Notes under the pieces: model-generated
The model's database searches: none
The model's input: the letters and a program-made list of their open reading frames with translations, nothing else
Told to the model about the DNA's origin: nothing
Assembly: GCF_024362385.1 (NCBI RefSeq)
Contig: NZ_CP101466.1
Coordinates: forward strand, 1,736,001 to 1,800,000
Direction of reading: 5' to 3'
DNA: 64,000 nt
Source: Arthrobacter sp. DNA4
GTDB lineage: Bacteria > Actinomycetota > Actinomycetes > Actinomycetales > Micrococcaceae
Translations under genes and position numbers: made by a program
Part shown: positions 40,101 through 48,607 of the stretch, one piece after another
Layout of the letters: each line of letters opens with the position of its first letter
How positions within the stretch are numbered: position 1 is the stretch's first letter

Positions 40101-40710
40101 CATGCTGGGCCTGTACGTGTCGGACCATCCGCTGCAGGGCCTGGAGGGCCTCCTGGCCCAGCATGCAGAGATGAGCATTACCTCCATCATCGGCGAGGAC
40201 GGGCCGCAGGACGGAGCGATCATCACCATCGCCGGCATGATCACGTCACTGAGCCGCCGCATCGCGAAGGCCAGCGGCAATGCCTATGCCCGGGCCGAGG
40301 TGGAGGACCTGGGCGGCTCGATCGAGGTCATGTTCTTCGGGCAGGTCTATGGGCCGATCGCCTCCGTGCTGGCCGAGGACCTGATCGTGGTGGTCAAGGG
40401 CCGGTTGCAGAAGCGCGACGACGGCGCCATCACGCTGAACTGCATGGAGCTGTCCGTTCCGGACCTGAGCGAAGGGCTGAACGGGCCCCTGGTCATCACC
40501 ATGCCCACCCACAAGGCCACCGAGGCCGTGGTCACGGAACTCGGCGACGTCCTGCGCACCCACCGGGGCAACTCGGAGGTGCGGCTGCACCTGCAGGGCG
40601 ACACCCGGACCGAAATCATGGGCCTGCCCGTCCACCTACGGGTGAACCCCAGCCCGTCGCTGTTCGGCGACCTGAAGGTCCTGCTGGGCCCGGCCTGCCT
40701 CGACGCCTGA
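37150..40710 (+). CDS. dnaE: DNA polymerase III alpha subunit DnaE
   Basis: DnaE is the replicative polymerase. The 1186-aa protein has an N-terminal PHP domain (FVHLHTHTEYSMLDG with HxH; TTDHG), which may proofread in actinobacteria. The polymerase core contains VGPGRGSGAGSMVAYAM and PDFDVDFDD (active-site Asp pair, about residues 422-430). A helix-hairpin-helix and a C-terminal OB fold (ITIAGMITSLSRRI, about 1025) follow. It starts with GTG and probably has no leader. A strong bidirectional terminator follows. Confidence 0.97.
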   Translation: MSSSNDSFVHLHTHTEYSMLDGAARLGELFDETERLGMPALATTDHGYLFGAFDFWRKATDKGIKPIIGVEAYVTPGTARTDKERVRWGDESQRKDDVSGGGSYTHMTLLSYNNVGMRNLFRASSIASLDSVFGKWPRLDRELLNTYSEGLIATTGCPSGEVQTRLRLGQYREALEAAAEFRDIFGAENYFCELMDHGLDIERRVTGDLLRLAKDLNLPLVATNDLHYTHEHDAKAHEALLAIQSGSTLLEPTYDNGGSRFAFSGSGYYLKSPQEMRELFRDHPEACDNTLLIAERCEVSFNTDANFMPRFPCPPGEDETSWLVKEVDKGLQYRYPGGIPDEVRKQADYELGVITSMGFPGYFLVVADFINWAKNNGIRVGPGRGSGAGSMVAYAMRITDLDPLRHGLIFERFLNPDRVSMPDFDVDFDDRRRSEVIDYVTRKYGDERVAMIVTYGTIKTKQALKDSSRVLGYPFSMGETLTKALPPVVMAKDIPLADIQNPESKRYSEAGDFRQLIATDPEAAKVFETALGIEGLKRQWGVHAAGVIMSSDPIIDVIPIMRRFQDGQVITQFDYPTSEGLGLIKMDFLGLRNLTIISDALENIKMNRGIDLDLENLELDDAPSYELLARGDTLGVFQLDGGPMRSLLKLMKPDNFEDISAVLALYRPGPMGANAHTDYALRKNGIQEVIPIHPELEEPLKEILGGTYGLIVYQEQVMAVAQKLAGYSLGQADILRRAMGKKKKSELDKQFAGFSQGMQDNGYSMEAVKTLWDILLPFSDYAFNKAHSAAYGVISYWTAYLKAHYAPEYMAALLTSVGDDKDKSAIYLNECRRMGITVLPPDVNESALNFTPVGNDIRFGMGAIRNVGVNAVEAMVAARESEGAFTSFKDYLMKVPAVVCNKRTIESLIKSGAFDSLGHHRRALAMIHEEAIDSVITLKRNEAIGQFDLFAGFEDAGAESSSLSIEIPDLPEWEKKDKLSFERDMLGLYVSDHPLQGLEGLLAQHAEMSITSIIGEDGPQDGAIITIAGMITSLSRRIAKASGNAYARAEVEDLGGSIEVMFFGQVYGPIASVLAEDLIVVVKGRLQKRDDGAITLNCMELSVPDLSEGLNGPLVITMPTHKATEAVVTELGDVLRTHRGNSEVRLHLQGDTRTEIMGLPVHLRVNPSPSLFGDLKVLLGPACLDA

Positions 40711-40715
40711 CAAAC

Positions 40716-40757
40716 AGGCGGCCGACGGCGGGAATCACCTCCCGCCGTCGGCCGCCT
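40716..40757. terminator. bidirectional terminator between dnaE and flavin reductase
   Basis: A perfect 18-bp stem (AGGCGGCCGACGGCGGGA and its complement) with a 6-nt loop is flanked by CAAA and TTATTTG, so it can end both convergent genes. Confidence 0.92.
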
Positions 40758-40784
40758 TATTTGTGCTGCGCCGGTCCGTGGGCG

Positions 40785-41285
40785 TCAGATCTCGTAATCC
40801 AGCGGCACCGGCTGCCCGTAGGCGCCGCCGTGGTACAGCAACGGCGATCCTTCGCCGCCCACCTGGCCGTCCACCACTTGGACCACCACCACGGCGTTGT
40901 TCTCGAAGGAGAGCCGCATCTGGATCTCGCCGATCAGCCAGCCGGCAACATCCTTGAGGATGGGCACCCCGTGCGGACCGATTTCCCAGTGGTTGCCTTC
41001 GAAGCGGTTGCCGGGGCGGGCAAAGCGGGCCGCCAGCTCCTGGTTCTCCAGGCCCAGCATGTGCACCCCCAGGTACTGGGTGTTGGCCACCGCGGGCCAG
41101 GACCTGGAGCTGCGCGCCATGTTGAACGTGAAGCGCGGCGGTTTCGCTGACAGGGACGCCACGGAGGTTGCCGTGAAGCCGTAGGGCTCATCCTGGTAGT
41201 TCACGGTGATGATGGCGACGCCCGCGGCATGGCGGCGGAACATCTCCTTGAACGTCTGCTCGAACGGCTCGCTGTTGTCGGTCAC
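40785..41285 (-). CDS. flavin reductase-like / FMN-binding oxidoreductase
   Basis: This 166-aa protein belongs to the flavin reductase (split-barrel FMN-binding) family that reduces FMN or FAD with NAD(P)H. It shows FRRHAAGVAIITVN, GFTATSVASLSAKPPRFTFNMARSS (the flavin-binding core) and LLYHGGAYG at the end. GTG 41285 has CAGGAG 5 nt upstream. No monooxygenase partner is nearby, so its role cannot be read from context. Confidence 0.85.
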   Translation of the reverse strand: MTDNSEPFEQTFKEMFRRHAAGVAIITVNYQDEPYGFTATSVASLSAKPPRFTFNMARSSRSWPAVANTQYLGVHMLGLENQELAARFARPGNRFEGNHWEIGPHGVPILKDVAGWLIGEIQMRLSFENNAVVVVQVVDGQVGGEGSPLLYHGGAYGQPVPLDYEI

Positions 41286-41412
41286 CGGAACTCCTGAACT
41301 AAGTGGCGTAACTCTTTCCCCAAGCGTATTGGCCCACGGTCACGGCGGGAAAACAGGCGCGGGCAGCACCGCCGCGGATGGCCTTGCAGGAACCTTTGTT
41401 AAGGTGTGTTGC

Positions 41413-41946
41413 ATGACGAACTTCGCCCGCCCCGCCAGGCGGCTGCTGCCATGGTCCCTGCTGCTGGTCCCGGCGGCCGCGGGCATTCCGGCGGGAATCC
41501 TCTGGTGGGTACTTGCACCGGGCGGATTGAACCTGATCACCCGCGACCCGGCCCTGGGGGCCGGCAACGTGCCCCTGGTCTGGCTGCCGCGCGATCTCAC
41601 GCTCGCAGGCATCCTGGTGCTGGGCTACTGCCTGCTGGCCGTATTCCTGGCGGACGGCAAGCGCCCGGACCCGCAGGCGGCACTGCTCACCGGCCTGGCC
41701 GGGGCGTTCGCAGGCAGCGCCGTAGCATGGGGGACAGGCGTCCTCGCGGGACGGCTGTGGGGTCCGGCCGTCGACACGTCGGCAAACGCCAGCATCGCCT
41801 TCTCCCTGCGGGCGTGGCCGGTCCTGCTGCTCTGGCCCGCCGCCACGGCCGTGTCGGTCTTCATCCTGGAACTGGTGGGCGCCACGGGCAGAAAGACTGA
41901 TCCCGCCGGTGCGGAAACAGCGGGCGTGCACAGCCCCGTAAAATAG
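41413..41946 (+). CDS. hypothetical four-helix membrane protein
   Basis: I do not recognise this 177-aa protein with confidence. Four hydrophobic helices are visible (about residues 10-32, 62-80, 88-112 and 134-155) with a polar C-terminal tail. It resembles the small actinobacterial DUF2567-type membrane proteins often found just before hisD. The start is ATG 41413, downstream of AAGG. It lies 4 bp before hisD but hisD has its own -10. Confidence 0.65.
   Translation: MTNFARPARRLLPWSLLLVPAAAGIPAGILWWVLAPGGLNLITRDPALGAGNVPLVWLPRDLTLAGILVLGYCLLAVFLADGKRPDPQAALLTGLAGAFAGSAVAWGTGVLAGRLWGPAVDTSANASIAFSLRAWPVLLLWPAATAVSVFILELVGATGRKTDPAGAETAGVHSPVK
41939..41944 (+). promoter_or_regulatory. -10 element for leaderless hisD
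   Basis: TAAAAT ends 6 nt before the hisD GTG start and overlaps the stop of the preceding gene. Confidence 0.55.
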
Positions 41947-41950
41947 AGCG

Positions 41951-43324
41951 GTGACCACATCCCCGGAGTTTCCCGCCCCCGTGACAGCCGCCGTCGACTT
42001 CCGCACCATTGACCTTCGGGGCCGCCACCTCAGTCTCCCGGCACTGCGCGCCGCGGTGCCCCGCGCCAAGGGACAGACCGTGGCGGACGCCGAGGAAAAG
42101 GTCCTGCAGATCATTTCCGCCGTCCGGGAGCGCGGCTTCGCGGCGCTGGCCGAGCTGGCCGAACGGTTCGACGGCGTGGCGCAGGGGCACCCGCTGGTCC
42201 CCGGGGAGGCAATCGCCGCAGCGCTGGACCAGCTGGATCCCGCCGTCCGGGCTGCCCTGGAGGAATCCATCAGCCGGGCACGGAAGTTCGCGGACGGCCA
42301 GCGCCCCCGCAATGTCGACGTCGAACTGGGCGACGGCGCAGTGGTCAGCCAGAACTGGGTTCCGGTGGCCCGCGTGGGGCTGTACGTTCCCGGCGGCCTT
42401 GCTGTGTACCCGTCATCGGTAATCATGAACGTCGTACCCGCACTGGCGGCGGGCGTGGAGTCCATCGCCCTGGCCTCGCCGCCCCAGAAGGAGTTCGGCG
42501 GCCTGCCGCACCCCACCATCCTGGCGGCAGCGGCGCTGCTGGGCATCACTGAGGTCTACGCCATCGGCGGGGCCCAGGCCATTGCCGCCTTCGCCTACGG
42601 CGTCGAAGCAACGGAGGCAGGCCCGGCCCTGGAGCCCGTGGACGTGGTCACCGGCCCCGGCAACATCTTCGTGGCCACGGCCAAACGCCTGGTCAAGGGC
42701 GTCGTCGGCATTGATTCCGAGGCCGGAACCACCGAGATCGCCATCCTGGCGGACGACTCCGCCCAGCCCGCGCTGGTTGCCGCCGACCTGCTCAGCCAGG
42801 CGGAGCACGATCCGAAGGCAGCCTCGGTCCTCATTACCGATTCCGAAGACCTGGCCGCCGCCGTGCGCGCTGAACTGGCACTGCAGGCCGCCGCCACCAA
42901 GCACTCGGCCAGGGTGCAGGAGGCGCTGTCCGGTCCCCAGTCCGGCGTCGTGCTGGTGGACGGCCTCGAGCAGGGAATCGCTGCCTGTGACGCCTACGCA
43001 GCGGAGCACCTGGAAATCATGACCCGGGACGCTGCCGCCGTGGCCGCACGCATCCGGAACGCGGGCGCGATCTTCGTGGGCGACTACAGCCCCGTCAGCC
43101 TTGGCGACTACTGCGCCGGTTCCAACCACGTGCTGCCCACCAGCGGGACGGCAGCTTTTTCCTCCGGGCTGAACGTGACCACTTTCCTGCGCGCCATCCA
43201 GGTGGTCAACTACAGCCGGGAAGCCCTGGCCGAGGTCAGCGGGCACATCGTGAGCCTGTCCCGGGCCGAGGATCTTCCGGCCCACGGGGACGCGGTGACG
43301 GCCCGGTTCCCGGGCGATCGGTGA
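41951..43324 (+). CDS. hisD: histidinol dehydrogenase
   Basis: HisD oxidises L-histidinol to L-histidine with two NAD+, the last steps of histidine synthesis. The 457-aa protein shows [62 protein letters not shown] (zinc ligands), [10 protein letters not shown], and [10 protein letters not shown]. No other his genes follow, so it is separated from the rest of the pathway within this window. Confidence 0.95.
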   Translation: MTTSPEFPAPVTAAVDFRTIDLRGRHLSLPALRAAVPRAKGQTVADAEEKVLQIISAVRERGFAALAELAERFDGVAQGHPLVPGEAIAAALDQLDPAVRAALEESISRARKFADGQRPRNVDVELGDGAVVSQNWVPVARVGLYVPGGLAVYPSSVIMNVVPALAAGVESIALASPPQKEFGGLPHPTILAAAALLGITEVYAIGGAQAIAAFAYGVEATEAGPALEPVDVVTGPGNIFVATAKRLVKGVVGIDSEAGTTEIAILADDSAQPALVAADLLSQAEHDPKAASVLITDSEDLAAAVRAELALQAAATKHSARVQEALSGPQSGVVLVDGLEQGIAACDAYAAEHLEIMTRDAAAVAARIRNAGAIFVGDYSPVSLGDYCAGSNHVLPTSGTAAFSSGLNVTTFLRAIQVVNYSREALAEVSGHIVSLSRAEDLPAHGDAVTARFPGDR

Positions 43325-43328
43325 TACC

Positions 43329-43380
43329 ACTACATGTAGTAATTACAGGATTGTTATTACCCCACATCTGCCCGTAAACT
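43329..43380 (+). promoter_or_regulatory. nrdR promoter with NrdR box
   Basis: The perfect 12-bp palindrome ACTACATGTAGT (43329-43340) fits the NrdR box core (CACTAnATnTAGTG type). It precedes TTGTTA (43351-43356) and TAAACT (43375-43380), a promoter with an 18-bp spacer. A degenerate second box lies in the spacer at about 43359-43374, roughly three helical turns on. Autoregulation by NrdR is likely. Confidence 0.65.
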
Positions 43381-43461
43381 GGGTACGCCACGGCATCGCC
43401 CCCCGGCGGTGCCGGTGGCGTCCAACGCCGTTGCACACCACAAGCGAAAAGGGGGAACGCC

Positions 43462-43956
43462 ATGTACTGCCCGTTCTGCCGCAACCCTGATTCCCGCGTG
43501 GTGGACAGCCGGATGGCTGACGACGGCTCGGCCATCCGAAGGCGCCGGCAATGCCCTGAATGCGGCCGCCGGTTCACCACGGTGGAAACCACCAGCCTGT
43601 CCGTGATCAAGCGGTCCGGCGTGGGCGAGCCCTTCAGCCGCAGCAAGGTGATCAACGGCGTGCGCAAGGCGTGCCAGGGGCGTCCCGTGAGCGAGGATGA
43701 CCTCGCCATGCTGGCCCAGGAAGTCGAAGAGCAAATCCGTGCATCGGGCGCCGCTGAAATTGATGCGCACGAGGTTGGCCTGGTGATCCTCGGGCCGCTG
43801 CAGAAACTCGACGAGGTAGCGTACCTTCGCTTCGCCAGCGTGTACCAGGCCTTCGAGTCCCTCGAGGACTTCGAGACTGCCATTGCCCTGCTCCGCCACG
43901 AGGCCGGGGAAGGCGCCAAGGGCGCAGCCAAGAGCTCCGAGAAGAGCCCCCTCTAA
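43462..43956 (+). CDS. nrdR: transcriptional repressor NrdR
   Basis: NrdR represses ribonucleotide reductase genes when dATP is high. The 164-aa protein has an N-terminal zinc ribbon ([17 protein letters not shown], then [15 protein letters not shown]; four Cys) and an ATP-cone domain (about 45-140). The start has a GGGGGA site. The usual nrdJ partner is not in this window. Confidence 0.96.
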   Translation: MYCPFCRNPDSRVVDSRMADDGSAIRRRRQCPECGRRFTTVETTSLSVIKRSGVGEPFSRSKVINGVRKACQGRPVSEDDLAMLAQEVEEQIRASGAAEIDAHEVGLVILGPLQKLDEVAYLRFASVYQAFESLEDFETAIALLRHEAGEGAKGAAKSSEKSPL

Positions 43957-43960
43957 AACT

Positions 43961-44000
43961 CCGGTGGCGGCAGCGGAGGGGAAGCCGCAGCCGCCACCGG
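43961..44000. terminator. terminator between nrdR and ppgK
   Basis: An 11-bp stem (CCGGTGGCGGC and its complement) with additional inner pairing lies between the two convergent stops. Confidence 0.7.
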
Positions 44001-44009
44001 CACCACTCC

Positions 44010-44813
44010 CTACTTGGCCAGGTTGTGCTGGAGCGCGATTTCCAGCGCCGCACCCACAATGCCTGCCTCGTTGCGGAGCACCGCCGGGACAATCGGGGTG
44101 CGGAGCCTGAGGTTGGGAAGGTACTCGTCGGCGCGCTTTGAAATCCCGCCCCCCACGATGAACAGTTCCGGCGAGAACAGGAACTCCACGTGCGAGAAGT
44201 AGCGCTGCAGGAGAACGCTGTACTCGTCCCAGGACAGCCCGTCCCGTTCGCGGGCAACAGCGGACGCCTTGGATTCGGCGTCGTGGCCGTCAATTTCAAG
44301 GTGCCCCAGCTCTGCGTTGGGGACCAGCTTTCCGTCGAAGATGAAGGCCGACCCGATGCCGGTGCCCAGGGTGATCACCAGGACCGTGCCGGAGACACCC
44401 GCGCCGGCACCGAAACGTGCTTCTGCCAGGCCTGCGGCGTCCGCATCATTGATGACTTCCACCGGCCGGCCGAGCCGGGCCGTGAGGAGGGCGTCGATGT
44501 CCGTGTCCAGCCAGCTCTTGTCCACATTGGCTGCGGAGTGGACCACGCCGTGCTGGATGATGCCGGGAAAGGTCACGCCCACGGGGGAGCCGGCTTCCGG
44601 AGCCTCGGGGCGTGCCGAGAGTTCGGCCACCACCAGGGCCACGGCCTCGGCTACGGCCTCAGGGGTGGCGGGCTGCGGGGTGGGCACCCGGAAGCGTTCT
44701 CCGAGGAGCTTGCCCTTTTTCAGGTCGACAATGCCGCCCTTGATGCCCGTACCACCGATGTCGATGCCGATCAGCGGTGCGTTCTTGTGCGACTTCTCGT
44801 CCTTCTTGGCCAA
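44010..44813 (-). CDS. ppgK: polyphosphate glucokinase
   Basis: PpgK phosphorylates glucose to glucose 6-phosphate using inorganic polyphosphate (and often ATP). This ROK-family protein has [13 protein letters not shown], the Asp motif [24 protein letters not shown], and the polyphosphate-glucokinase motif [18 protein letters not shown]. The ROK zinc motif is absent, as in PpgK. TTG 44813 gives 267 aa and begins just before the conserved [11 protein letters not shown]; a longer reading to 45023 would overlap map and is not credible. Confidence 0.88.
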   Translation of the reverse strand: MAKKDEKSHKNAPLIGIDIGGTGIKGGIVDLKKGKLLGERFRVPTPQPATPEAVAEAVALVVAELSARPEAPEAGSPVGVTFPGIIQHGVVHSAANVDKSWLDTDIDALLTARLGRPVEVINDADAAGLAEARFGAGAGVSGTVLVITLGTGIGSAFIFDGKLVPNAELGHLEIDGHDAESKASAVARERDGLSWDEYSVLLQRYFSHVEFLFSPELFIVGGGISKRADEYLPNLRLRTPIVPAVLRNEAGIVGAALEIALQHNLAK

Positions 44814-44922
44814 TGGGATTCCGTTCTTGACAGGGGCGGGCAGGAAAAGGGGCGGCTTTGGGGGCGGCCCGTAACAGGTGTCCGGTTTGCACCGGCAGCA
44901 TGCCCAGGGGGCATGGGCCGGG

Positions 44923-45801
44923 CTACGGCAGGGTAAGGATTTCGGCGCCGGTCTCGGTGACCAGCAGGGTGTGCTCGAATTGGGCGGTGCGCTTCCGGTC
45001 CCGTGTGACCACGGTCCAGTCATCGCTCCACATGTCCCACTCCACGGTACCCAGCGTGAGCATCGGTTCGATGGTGAACACCATTCCCGTTTCGATCACG
45101 GTGTTGTAGGCAGGGGCGGCATCGTAGTGCGGGATGATGAGCCCGGTGTGGAAGGCCTCTCCGACGCCATGGCCGGTGAAGTCGCGGACCACGCCGTAGC
45201 CAAAGCGCTTGGCATAGGACTGGATGGCCCTGCCAATGACGTTGATTTCACGCCCCGGCGCCACAGCCTTGATGGCCCGGTTCAGCGACTCCCGCGTACG
45301 CTCCACCAGGAGCCGGGATTCCTCGTCCACGTCCCCCACCAGGAACGTGTAGTTGGTGTCTCCGTGGACGCCGTTGAGGTAGGCCGTGATGTCGATGTTC
45401 AGGATGTCGCCGTCCTGGACCACGGTGCTGTCCGGGATGCCGTGGCAGATGACCTCGTTCAAGGAGGAACACAACGACTTGGGGAATCCGCGGTAACCGA
45501 GCGTGGACGGGTAGGCGTTGTGGTCCAGCAGGAATTCGTGGCCCACTTTGTCCAGTTCGTCGGTGGTGACACCCGGCTGGATGTGCTTGCCCACTTCCAC
45601 GATGGCCTGCGCCGCGATTTTCCCGGCAATCCGGATCTTCTCGATGGTCTCCGCAGACTTGACTTCGGAGCCGGTGAATTTTGCGGGTGCCGGCTTGCCG
45701 ACGTATTCCGGACGGGGGATGGACGCCGGGACGGGACGCTGCGGACTCAGGGTACCCGGGGTGAGGGTGCCAATGGGTGCAGTCGAGGCAAGGGAAGGCA
45801 T
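44923..45801 (-). CDS. map: methionine aminopeptidase, type I
   Basis: This enzyme removes N-terminal methionine from nascent proteins. The 292-aa protein has a proline-rich N-terminal extension of about 40 residues, then the pita-bread fold with ligands in [15 protein letters not shown] (Asp, Asp), [11 protein letters not shown] (His), IEPM (Glu) and FEHTLLVTE (Glu). The extended N-terminus is the actinobacterial MapB-like type. The start lies 6 nt after a TATGAT box. Confidence 0.93.
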   Translation of the reverse strand: MPSLASTAPIGTLTPGTLSPQRPVPASIPRPEYVGKPAPAKFTGSEVKSAETIEKIRIAGKIAAQAIVEVGKHIQPGVTTDELDKVGHEFLLDHNAYPSTLGYRGFPKSLCSSLNEVICHGIPDSTVVQDGDILNIDITAYLNGVHGDTNYTFLVGDVDEESRLLVERTRESLNRAIKAVAPGREINVIGRAIQSYAKRFGYGVVRDFTGHGVGEAFHTGLIIPHYDAAPAYNTVIETGMVFTIEPMLTLGTVEWDMWSDDWTVVTRDRKRTAQFEHTLLVTETGAEILTLP

Positions 45802-45807
45802 AGATTG

Positions 45808-45813
45808 ATCATA
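45808..45813 (-). promoter_or_regulatory. -10 element for leaderless map
   Basis: TATGAT on the minus strand ends exactly 6 nt before the map ATG. Confidence 0.55.
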
Positions 45814-45921
45814 TAAGGCACCACAGAACGCCTAACAACCGACAAGCTGGGGAGGGCGCGCGTAAGTGTTTGTGTTACGTGGATCACCCTGGTTTTCCTG
45901 TCGCCGGAACGAGGAGCAACG

Positions 45922-46086
45922 ATGACTGAGTACTGGTTCAACATCAACACCCACGAAGTGGAAGAGGACCGGCTGTCGGACTGGAGCCAGCTCATTGGGC
46001 CCTACAAGACCCGCGAAGAAGCGGAGCATGCCATCGAGAAGGTCCGGGCGCGCAACGAGGCCTGGGAAAAAGGCGACGACGACTGA
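45922..46086 (+). CDS. small SPOR-like protein
   Basis: This 54-aa protein begins MTEYWFNINTHEVEEDR and has the segment LIGPYKTREEAEHAIEK, which resembles the end of a SPOR or sporulation-related repeat. Similar short proteins are conserved in actinobacteria next to map or panB. ATG 45922 has GAGGAG 5 nt upstream, and the strong acidic/aromatic composition supports a real gene. Its function is unknown. It converges on panB with 15 bp between stops. Confidence 0.8.
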   Translation: MTEYWFNINTHEVEEDRLSDWSQLIGPYKTREEAEHAIEKVRARNEAWEKGDDD

Positions 46087-46101
46087 CGGGCTGCTTCCTG
46101 C

Positions 46102-46989
46102 CTAGAACGAGTGTTCCGGGCCGGGGAACGTGCCGGACCGGACGTCGTCCCCGTAGGCGGTGGCGGCGTCGTGCAGTGTGCTGCGCAAGTCCGCGTACTG
46201 CTTGACGAATTTTGCCATCCGGCCGCCGCGAAGCCCGGCCATGTCCTGCCACACAAGGACCTGGCCCGTGGTGGCGTTCCCCGCCCCGATGCCCACCGTA
46301 GGGACGGCCACGGCGGCGTCAACCGCCGCAGCAGTCTCCGCCGGCACCATCTCCATCAGCACGCAAAACGCCCCGGCCTCTTCAAGGGCTCGGGCGTCCT
46401 CGATCAGCCGTTGGGCGTCGTCGCCTCGGCCCTGCACGCGGTAACCGCCCAGGGCGTGTTCGCTCTGGGGCGTGAAGCCGATGTGGGCCATCACCGGGAT
46501 GCCTGCCTGCACCATCGCGCGGACCGTGGGGGCGTAGTACTTCCCGCCCTCGATCTTTACCGCGTGGGCCAGCCCTTCCTTCAGGAACCTGACTCCGGCG
46601 GCGACGGCCTGCTCCGCACTGACCTCGTAGCTGCCGAACGGAAGGTCAGCCACCACCAGGGCACGCTTGGCGGACCTGGCCACCGCCCGGCAGAGGGGGA
46701 GCAGTTCGTCAACGGTCACCGGGAGGCTGGTCTCATTGCCAAAGACGTTGTTGGACGCCGAGTCGCCGACCAGGAGCACCTCGATGCCGGCAGCATCGAA
46801 AATCTCGGCCGTGTACTGCTCGTACGCCGTGAGCATGGCGAACCTGCTGCCGTCACGCTTGGCCTGCTGCAGGTGGTGGATGCGGACCTTGGCGGGCTTC
46901 CGTTCGGCAGGAACCGGCACGCCGGGGCCGTTGCCGTACGGGGCGGGTGCTTCTGCGGACGCGCTGGAGTCGGAGCTGTTGGAGGCCAT
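46102..46989 (-). CDS. panB: 3-methyl-2-oxobutanoate hydroxymethyltransferase
   Basis: PanB adds a hydroxymethyl group from methylene-tetrahydrofolate to ketoisovalerate, giving ketopantoate for pantothenate and CoA. The 295-aa protein has a disordered Ser/Ala/Pro N-terminus (about 30 residues), then [27 protein letters not shown] (metal Asp), [30 protein letters not shown], and [21 protein letters not shown]. Confidence 0.95.
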   Translation of the reverse strand: MASNSSDSSASAEAPAPYGNGPGVPVPAERKPAKVRIHHLQQAKRDGSRFAMLTAYEQYTAEIFDAAGIEVLLVGDSASNNVFGNETSLPVTVDELLPLCRAVARSAKRALVVADLPFGSYEVSAEQAVAAGVRFLKEGLAHAVKIEGGKYYAPTVRAMVQAGIPVMAHIGFTPQSEHALGGYRVQGRGDDAQRLIEDARALEEAGAFCVLMEMVPAETAAAVDAAVAVPTVGIGAGNATTGQVLVWQDMAGLRGGRMAKFVKQYADLRSTLHDAATAYGDDVRSGTFPGPEHSF

Positions 46990-46995
46990 GGGATG

Positions 46996-47001
46996 AGCGT
47001 A
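46996..47001 (-). promoter_or_regulatory. -10 element for leaderless panB
   Basis: TACGCT (TANNNT) on the minus strand ends 6 nt before the panB ATG. The box is weaker than the others, so this is tentative. Confidence 0.35.
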
Positions 47002-47266
47002 GTGCGGTACCGGCCGTCCTAGCTACCGCGGGCATCCCGGCAAAAAGGTGATAAGCGCCATAGCTCCGGGCCGGAGCGGGCTGCCAGGTATCGCTGGAAA
47101 CCGCGCCTGGGGGCATGTTTTGGGGACCGCCAGGTTAATGCTGTGTTACGCACGGCGCAGGCTCAAGCATCGGCGCCGAATGATTAGTACAGTGATGATG
47201 AACTGCTGCCGGCTTTCCCCTTTGCGCGGACCCCGGAGCAAGACGTTGACCGGAGAAGAGGCCATC

Positions 47267-48607
47267 ATGGACCGCCAGCAAGAGTTTGTCCTGCGCACAA
47301 TCGAAGAGCGCGACGTACGTTTCGTGCGCCTGTGGTTCACCGACGTCGTGGGTTCGCTGAAGTCCGTGGCGCTGGCACCGGCGGAGGTTGAGGGCGCATT
47401 TGAGGAAGGCCTGGGGTTCGACGGTTCCTCCATCGAAGGCCTGGCCCGCGTTTTCGAATCCGACATGCTGGCCCAGCCGGATCCCGCCACCTTCCAGATC
47501 CTGCCGTGGCGCGGCGAGACGGAGCAGACGTCCAGGATGTTCTGCGACATCCTGACCCCCGACGGCGAGCCCTCCGCTGCCGATCCGCGCAACGTGCTCA
47601 AGCGGACCCTTGCCAAGGCCGCGGACATGGGCTTCACCTGCTACACCCACCCCGAGATCGAGTTCTACCTGCTTAAGTCGCACGAGCCGGGTCCGAACGG
47701 TGCTCCTGTTCCGGTGGACGAGGGCGGCTACTTTGACCATGTCCCCGGCGGCGTGGCCCAGGATTTCCGGCGCACCGCCGTGACCATGCTGGAATCGGTC
47801 GGCATTTCCGTGGAATTCAGCCACCACGAGGCAGGCCCGGGCCAGAACGAGATCGATCTCCGCTACGCGGACGCCCTGCAGACGGCGGACAACATCATGA
47901 CGTTCCGCACCGTTATCAAGGAAGTGGCGCTGCAGCAGGGCACCTACGCCACGTTCATGCCCAAGCCGTTCACCGACCACCCCGGGTCCGGCATGCACAC
48001 GCACTTCTCCCTGTTCGAGGGCGACAGCAACGCGTTCTTCGAAGCAGGGGCAGAGTTCCAGCTGTCCAAGACCGCCCGGCAGTTCATCGCCGGCATCCTC
48101 AAGCACGCCCCGGAATTCACGGCCGTCACCAACCAGTTCGTCAACTCCTACAAGCGCCTGTGGGGCGGCGGCGAGGCACCCAGCTACCTCAGCTGGGGCC
48201 ACAACAACCGCTCAGCGCTGGTCCGCGTGCCCCTGTACAAGCCCGGCAAGGGCCAGTCCGCCCGGATCGAGTACCGCGGCATCGACTCCGCCGCGAACCC
48301 GTACCTTGCCTACGCCGTGCTGCTCGGCGCGGGCCTGAAGGGCATCGAAGAGGGCTACGACCTTCCGGCCGCGGCAGAGGACGATGTCTGGTCACTGAGC
48401 TCCGCGGAACGCCGCGCCATGGGCCATGACCCGCTCCCGGCCAGCCTGCACGATGCCATCCGTTCCATGGAGGACTCGGAGCTGATGCCGCAGATCCTGG
48501 GCGAACAGGTCTACGAGCACTTCCTGCGCAACAAGCGGGCCGAATGGCAGGACTACCGGCTTCAGGTGACGCCCTACGAGCTGCAGCGCAACCTCGGCAT
48601 CCTCTAG
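47267..48607 (+). CDS. glnA2: type I glutamine synthetase GlnA2
   Basis: This GSI-family enzyme of 446 aa is the same length I recall for mycobacterial GlnA2 and is followed directly by glnE as there. Motifs are LGFDGSSIEGLARVFESDM, HPEIEFYLL, HHEAGPGQNEIDLRYADAL, GSGMHTHFS (ATP/His), and NNRSALVRVP. The conserved KRLWGGGEAP segment is also present. ATG 47267 has GGAGAAGAGG upstream; longer upstream readings lack support. Whether it makes glutamine or acts on another amine is not decided by sequence. Confidence 0.9.
   Translation: MDRQQEFVLRTIEERDVRFVRLWFTDVVGSLKSVALAPAEVEGAFEEGLGFDGSSIEGLARVFESDMLAQPDPATFQILPWRGETEQTSRMFCDILTPDGEPSAADPRNVLKRTLAKAADMGFTCYTHPEIEFYLLKSHEPGPNGAPVPVDEGGYFDHVPGGVAQDFRRTAVTMLESVGISVEFSHHEAGPGQNEIDLRYADALQTADNIMTFRTVIKEVALQQGTYATFMPKPFTDHPGSGMHTHFSLFEGDSNAFFEAGAEFQLSKTARQFIAGILKHAPEFTAVTNQFVNSYKRLWGGGEAPSYLSWGHNNRSALVRVPLYKPGKGQSARIEYRGIDSAANPYLAYAVLLGAGLKGIEEGYDLPAAAEDDVWSLSSAERRAMGHDPLPASLHDAIRSMEDSELMPQILGEQVYEHFLRNKRAEWQDYRLQVTPYELQRNLGIL

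Noticed and set aside
37591..40164. 857-aa minus-strand reading frame opposite dnaE
   Set aside because: It is antisense to a highly conserved gene, with His/Val/Gly-rich composition typical of GC-rich shadow frames and no recognisable motif.
44010..45023. 337-aa reading of the polyphosphate glucokinase with a long N-terminal extension
   Set aside because: The first about 70 residues are low-complexity Pro/Ser/Cys text overlapping map. The family starts just before KKDEKSHKN, so TTG 44813 is used.
47048..47266. In-frame N-terminal extension of GlnA2
   Set aside because: The extra 73 residues have no family match. ATG 47267 with its strong ribosome site gives the standard 446-aa protein.
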